Source of the DNA: Immundisolibacterales bacterium
GTDB lineage: Bacteria; Pseudomonadota; Gammaproteobacteria; HK1
DNA: 47,574 bases
Assembly (NCBI GenBank): GCA_026712715.1
Contig: JAPOPW010000031.1
Span: 1 to 47,574, forward strand
Reading direction: 5' to 3'
The position numbers were made by a program, and so were the translations under genes. A model generated the notes under the pieces. The model was not told the origin of the DNA, did no database searches, and saw only the letters and a program-made list of their open reading frames with translations. Of this stretch, positions 44,671-47,574 are shown piece by piece. Every line of letters begins with the position of its first letter. The stretch's first letter is position 1.

Positions 44671-44895
44671 GAGCCGGCGGCGGGGCTGAGCCCGGTCAAC
44701 GTCGACAACCTGCTGAAGATCGTGATGTCACTCAAGGACCGTTATGGACTGACGGTGGTCATCATCGAGCACATCCTGCGGGTGGTGATGGAGGTGTGCG
44801 ACCGGATCACGGTGCTCGACCACGGCCAGAAGATCGGAGAGGGGACGCCCGACGAGGTCAAGGAGGCCCCCGCGGTGGTGGAGGCCTATTTCGGC
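44671..44895 (+). pseudogene. C-terminal fragment of a LivG-type ABC ATPase
   Basis: About 75 codons match the end of branched-chain amino-acid ATPases: EPAAGLSPVNVDNLL, GLTVVIIEHILRVVMEVCDRITVLDHGQKIGEGTPDEV and VVEAYFG. The D-loop and H-loop are present, but Walker A, the signature and the start of Walker B are gone. No start codon or transporter partners are near. It is a remnant of a deleted gene. Confidence 0.75.
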
Positions 44896-45187
44896 CGGCA
44901 GATGGACGACGCGGAGCTGCGCGCCGCCATCGGCTCGAGGGCGGCCCGCCGACGGAGACGAGATCGAAGCGATGCCGAGCACCGGCCGCGTGGCCCGAGC
45001 TCACCCGCGATTTCATCGCGCCCGGGGCACGGAGACTTCAGGCGGTTGTCTCGACTGCCGAACAGACTTCGCAACGGGAGGAGACCTGAACGGTCCATTG
45101 CGGGCGTCGCTCGGCGCGCACCCCGCCGACGAACTGCACCTGGGGGTGCGATTCGATCATCGTCTGCCGTCAGGGTCCGTTCCATCC

Positions 45188-45223
45188 GTAGCAGGATGTA
45201 GCATAATTGCTACGTTATGCTAC
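45188..45223. promoter_or_regulatory. Nested palindromic operator with 10-bp phased half-sites
   Basis: GTAGCA occurs at 45188 and 45198, and its inverse TGCTAC at 45208 and 45218, each exactly 10 bp from the next. A further TGCTA lies at 45227. The four sites form two concentric perfect inverted repeats about one centre (45205/45206), all on one face of the DNA. It sits directly in front of the antitoxin gene and overlaps its predicted promoter, so it is very likely where the antitoxin-toxin complex represses the operon. Confidence 0.75.
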
Positions 45224-45235
45224 GAATGCTATTCT
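45207..45235 (+). promoter_or_regulatory. Predicted promoter of the Phd-PIN operon
   Basis: TTGCTA (45207-45212) and TATTCT (45230-45235) are separated by 17 bp and match the sigma-70 -35 and -10 boxes at four of six positions each. The start point would be near 45242, only two bases before the antitoxin ATG at 45244. No ribosome site precedes that ATG, so the transcript may be leaderless. Confidence 0.5.
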
Positions 45236-45243
45236 CGCTTCCC

Positions 45244-45492
45244 ATGAGAAGGACCATTACCCAGCGCGAGCTCCGCAACGACTCGGGCGCGATACTCCGT
45301 GAGGTACAGGCCGGTCAAACGATCACCGTCACCCGAAACGGGGTGCCGGTAGCCGAGCTCCGCGCGGTTCCACAGCGGCGTTTCGTGCTTCGAGCGGTGA
45401 TTGCCGAGGCGGCGCGCCGCGCCCCGCGCGTGGATTACGACCGTCTGCGCGCGGAACTGGATGCGGTCGTGGATCAGTCGGTCGATGGCTGA
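45244..45492 (+). CDS. Phd/YefM-family antitoxin
   Basis: This 82-aa protein has the Phd fold start TITQRELRNDSGAILREVQAGQTITVTRNGVPVAEL, which binds DNA as a dimer, and a C-terminal helix (YDRLRAELDAVVDQ) to wrap the toxin. ATG 45244 is preferred to the in-frame ATG at 45217, which lies within the operator. The toxin ATG overlaps its stop by 8 bp. Confidence 0.92.
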   Translation: MRRTITQRELRNDSGAILREVQAGQTITVTRNGVPVAELRAVPQRRFVLRAVIAEAARRAPRVDYDRLRAELDAVVDQSVDG

Positions 45493-45886
45493 GCCGACCA
45501 GAGGGCTGCTGGATACCTCGGTGGTGATCGATCACGACATCGTCGATCCGGCGTCGCTCCCCGACGAATCCGCCATTGCCGCGGTGACGCTTGCCGAGCT
45601 CGCCGCCGGCCCGCACGCCACCGTCGACGACGGGGAAAGGGCACGGCGACAGGACCGTCTCCAGTGGGCGGCGACCATGTGGGAGCCTCTGGTACTCGAC
45701 GCCGAGGCGGCGCGTGCATATGGCCGCGTGTTCGCGGCGGCGAGGGCAGCGGGGCGGACCAGCCGAACCCGGTTCGCCGATTTGCTCATCGCCTCGACGG
45801 CGGCTGCCCACGGCCTCGCGCTCTATACCAGGAACCCGGGGGACTTCACCGGTCTCGACGGAATCGTCCGCGTCGTCGGCGTATAG
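45485..45886 (+). CDS. vapC: PIN-domain toxin (VapC family)
   Basis: This 133-aa ribonuclease has all PIN acidic residues: LLDTSVVID (Asp near residue 9), TLAELAAG (Glu), TRFADLLIAS (Asp) and YTRNPGDF (Asp). It should cut RNA, probably a tRNA, when released from its Phd-type partner. It looks intact and, unlike the PIN relics at 37.6 and 44.2 kb, still has its antitoxin. Confidence 0.92.
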   Translation: MAEPTRGLLDTSVVIDHDIVDPASLPDESAIAAVTLAELAAGPHATVDDGERARRQDRLQWAATMWEPLVLDAEAARAYGRVFAAARAAGRTSRTRFADLLIASTAAAHGLALYTRNPGDFTGLDGIVRVVGV

Positions 45887-46301
45887 AACCGGGCGCCACA
45901 GGGCGTCCGGCGAGGGTTCGGATTTCATTCCCGCATTGGCGGTACTCACGCGACGATTGGCGCCGGCCAGGCATCACGCCAGTTGCTGCGGAGCAGCAGA
46001 CGAGAACAGACAGGAAATGCGCCATGAATTGACCTGACTACGCATGCCCTTCATCCGGGTCGCGCGCGCTCCCGGCGATCACCGGCTTCCCGGGATCGCG
46101 GGCTTCCACCCCGCGCAAACGCAGGCCCTCCATCGGCCTCGCGGGCAAGATGCCTGCTTGACGGGTGTTTTTCGGGATGTCAGGAGAAGCCGATAGGTCC
46201 TCTTAACGCGCTGTTAAACATCATGCTATCGACTCTCTTCTTGCCGCGGCGATACGCTGCACCGCAGCGAAAATCCCGTAAGCCGAAGAGTAGGAAGATT
46301 C
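45887..46301. other. Gene-free stretch after vapC, with a weak terminator
   Basis: These 415 bp hold no convincing gene. GCGGGCA (46141-46147) pairs with TGCCTGC (46151-46157), with one wobble, and a TTTTT run follows at 46168, a possible weak terminator for the toxin operon. TTAAC and GTTAA (46203-46217) form a small inverted repeat before the integrase remnant. Confidence 0.4.
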
Positions 46302-46512
46302 ATGATCCCTCCCGGAAAAAAGCACTCCGTTCGCCTCTGCGCCACCTTCGTCAGAACCGTCAACGTCCCCGGCCGGTAAGGGGGACGGGTACGGCGGGCA
46401 CGGACTGAGCCTGCTGGTCACCCCCCGCAAGTCCGGCGGATTCTCCAAGACCTGGGCGCAGGCCATCTCCCCCAACGGCACGAAGACCAGCCTCGGCCTC
46501 GGATCCTACCCA
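46302..46512 (+). pseudogene. N-terminal fragment of a P4-type tyrosine integrase
   Basis: After a good ribosome site (TAGGAAG), the frame begins MIPPGKKHSVRL and TFVRTVNVPGR, then meets TAA. The homology goes on one base shifted: GDGYGGHGLSLLV, KSGGFSKTWAQAI and GLGSYP, the arm-binding DUF4102 domain. Nothing of the catalytic domain follows. The gene is broken by a stop, a frameshift and truncation. Confidence 0.72.
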
Positions 46513-47421
46513 TGCGGTTGCGGACCGTGGCCGCGTCGATGTCGTGCGGCAGGCCGCCGTCGACGTTGACCGGTAGGGGAGCCGTCGCGGAGCCCGGCCC
46601 CGCACCCTTGCCGCCGATCGTCAACGGAAGCGACCGCCCGGGCGCGGGTTCGGTCTGTCGTTGTTGTGCTGCCGGTCCTCTGACGAGTCGCGCGACCCGG
46701 CGGATCGATCCGAAGCATGATCGACCGCACCCCGGGCTCGCCTCGCGCGCCCGGGGTGGGCGTGGGGTAGCTGAGTGGTGATGGGCGATCCGTCGCCTCG
46801 CTTGCGCGAGACGGGCGGAGTCGCAGCAGGTGCTGCGAGACTGCCCTTGACGCCTTTACGCCTGCCGTCCAATGCGGCGGCTCGGGCGTGTCGGTGTCCG
46901 ACAGTGGCTGCGAGCACGGTTTCGGCGCGCTGCGCTTGCCAGCCTTGCGGTTCGTCCGCACGGCCAGGGAGCGTCCCCGGCCCCGCTGCAACGCCACGCG
47001 CCACGGCTCGACGTGATTGATTACCGCGGGGTTCCCCGATTGCCGCGCGGCCACAAGAATCCGCGCCGCAGCCGCCTCGCCGATTGCTCTCTGAGCCTCC
47101 ATCGAATTCGATGTGGCTCATCGTGCCTTCGGCGGGGCGTCTGCCCGCGAGACATCGCGATGGATCGCGATACGGCACCTGATTGCGCCTTTCGGCGCCC
47201 ACGTCGGCGTCAGCCGACCACGCTGCCGGTGGCAGCTCTGTGGTGGCGGCACCCTACCACGCCGTCACGAGAGCCTCACGAACCAGCCGACGGATATCTC
47301 CGTATCTTAATTATTAACAATAGCTTATTGACACTTCCGCCTTGGCCGATCCCACACTCCGCCACCTTTGAATCACGAGATGTCCTGAGCCGTTCTCTCC
47401 GGAAATCACGCCGGACGGGAA
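46513..47421. other. Gene-poor region after the integrase fragment
   Basis: About 0.9 kb with only mutually overlapping, arginine-rich open frames on both strands, none resembling a known protein and none with a good ribosome site. It may be decayed island DNA. An AT-rich patch lies at its right end (47301-47333). Confidence 0.35.
47301..47333. promoter_or_regulatory. AT-rich patch with inverted repeat
   Basis: A sharply AT-rich stretch in high-GC surroundings contains the perfect inverted repeat CAATA-GCT-TATTG (47318-47330) and a consensus TTGACA at 47328, without a matching -10 box. It may be a promoter or operator of a lost gene. Confidence 0.35.
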
Positions 47422-47446
47422 GGGCCGGGCTCTGCCTGCCCGGCCC
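47422..47446 (-). terminator. Strong GC hairpin after the partial antitoxin gene
   Basis: GGGCCGGGC (47422-47430) and GCCCGGCCC (47438-47446) form a perfect 9-bp stem with a 7-base loop, starting 12 bases after the stop of the minus-strand antitoxin gene. No T-run follows, only TTCCC, so termination may need help. Confidence 0.55.
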
Positions 47447-47458
47447 GGCCGACAGCCG

Positions 47459-47574
47459 TCACGCGACCGCCCCGAGACCGTTCTTCGCCACCAGCGTCAG
47501 GAGCTTCAACGACGCGCCGCGCGGGCGCTTCTCGCCACGCTCCCACTGGCTCACCAGTCCCGTCGTCACGTTGA
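47459..47574 (-). CDS. XRE-family antitoxin/regulator, C-terminal part
   Basis: The frame is open from the right edge to TGA at 47461-47459 (37 codons). It reads NVTTGLVSQWERGEKRPRG then LKLLTLVAKNGLGAV, the recognition helix and last helix of NadS/HigA-like helix-turn-helix proteins that pair with RelE-type toxins. The N-terminus, and probably the toxin gene upstream of it, lie outside the window. Confidence 0.78.
   Translation of the reverse strand, partial: NVTTGLVSQWERGEKRPRGASLKLLTLVAKNGLGAVA

Noticed and set aside
46506..47102. 198-codon minus-strand open frame as a real gene
   Set aside because: No ribosome site, no recognisable domain, overlaps other open frames of similar length on both strands.

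Overview
This is a high-GC stretch of bacterial DNA. Gene density, short intergenic gaps and the gene mix (TRAP transporter, HyuA/HyuB hydantoinase, molybdenum hydroxylase, P450, sugar-type ABC importers) fit an environmental proteobacterium, most likely an alphaproteobacterium. That placement is inference: no rRNA or marker gene is present.

Layout. (1) 1-5.9 kb: a molybdopterin hydroxylase large subunit running off the left edge and carrying a 90-bp in-frame tandem repeat, its 2Fe-2S subunit, an enoyl-CoA hydratase, a dienelactone hydrolase, an RDD-like membrane protein and a GntR regulator. (2) 6.0-13.4 kb: an operon divergent from the GntR gene, with a type-I periplasmic binding protein, HyuA, HyuB, a double-cassette ATPase and a permease whose 5' end is tandemly duplicated. 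(3) 13.7-22 kb, minus strand: a triple Rid-domain protein, a DUF1326/DUF2182 pair, then a GPP34-cytochrome P450 fusion, an ecdysteroid-kinase-like phosphotransferase and a DHA2 exporter. (4) 22.3-31.8 kb: a heterodimeric ABC exporter, an M20 peptidase, a nucleoside hydrolase remnant, a HigBA pair, a small alpha-beta barrel protein, a Gfo/Idh oxidoreductase and an alpha/beta hydrolase with an SCP2-like partner. (5) 31.9-37.4 kb, minus strand: a complete TRAP transporter behind two tandem M19 dipeptidase paralogues with altered metal ligands, headed by a broken hyuB. (6) 37.5-43.9 kb: a Tat-type sugar-class ABC importer without an ATPase, a PuuE-like deacetylase and a TRZ/ATZ-type amidohydrolase. 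(7) 44.2-47.6 kb: toxin-antitoxin genes and relics, a truncated ABC ATPase, a broken integrase, and an XRE antitoxin running off the right edge.

Many of the enzymes open, hydroxylate or deaminate nitrogen heterocycles or cleave amide bonds (Mo-hydroxylase, HyuAB, PuuE-like, TRZ/ATZ amidohydrolase, M19/M20 peptidases), and they sit beside three importers. I infer a scavenging region for cyclic amides, ureides or peptides.

The most unusual content is the GPP34-P450 fusion operon, the triple Rid protein lacking the deaminase arginine in all three domains, the M19 pair lacking the HxD motif, a precisely phased nested operator in front of a PIN-toxin module, and three separate tandem duplications, two at gene ends and one inside a gene. 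Several relics (hyuB, vapC, PIN tail, nucleoside hydrolase, livG-like, integrase) show active genome decay.
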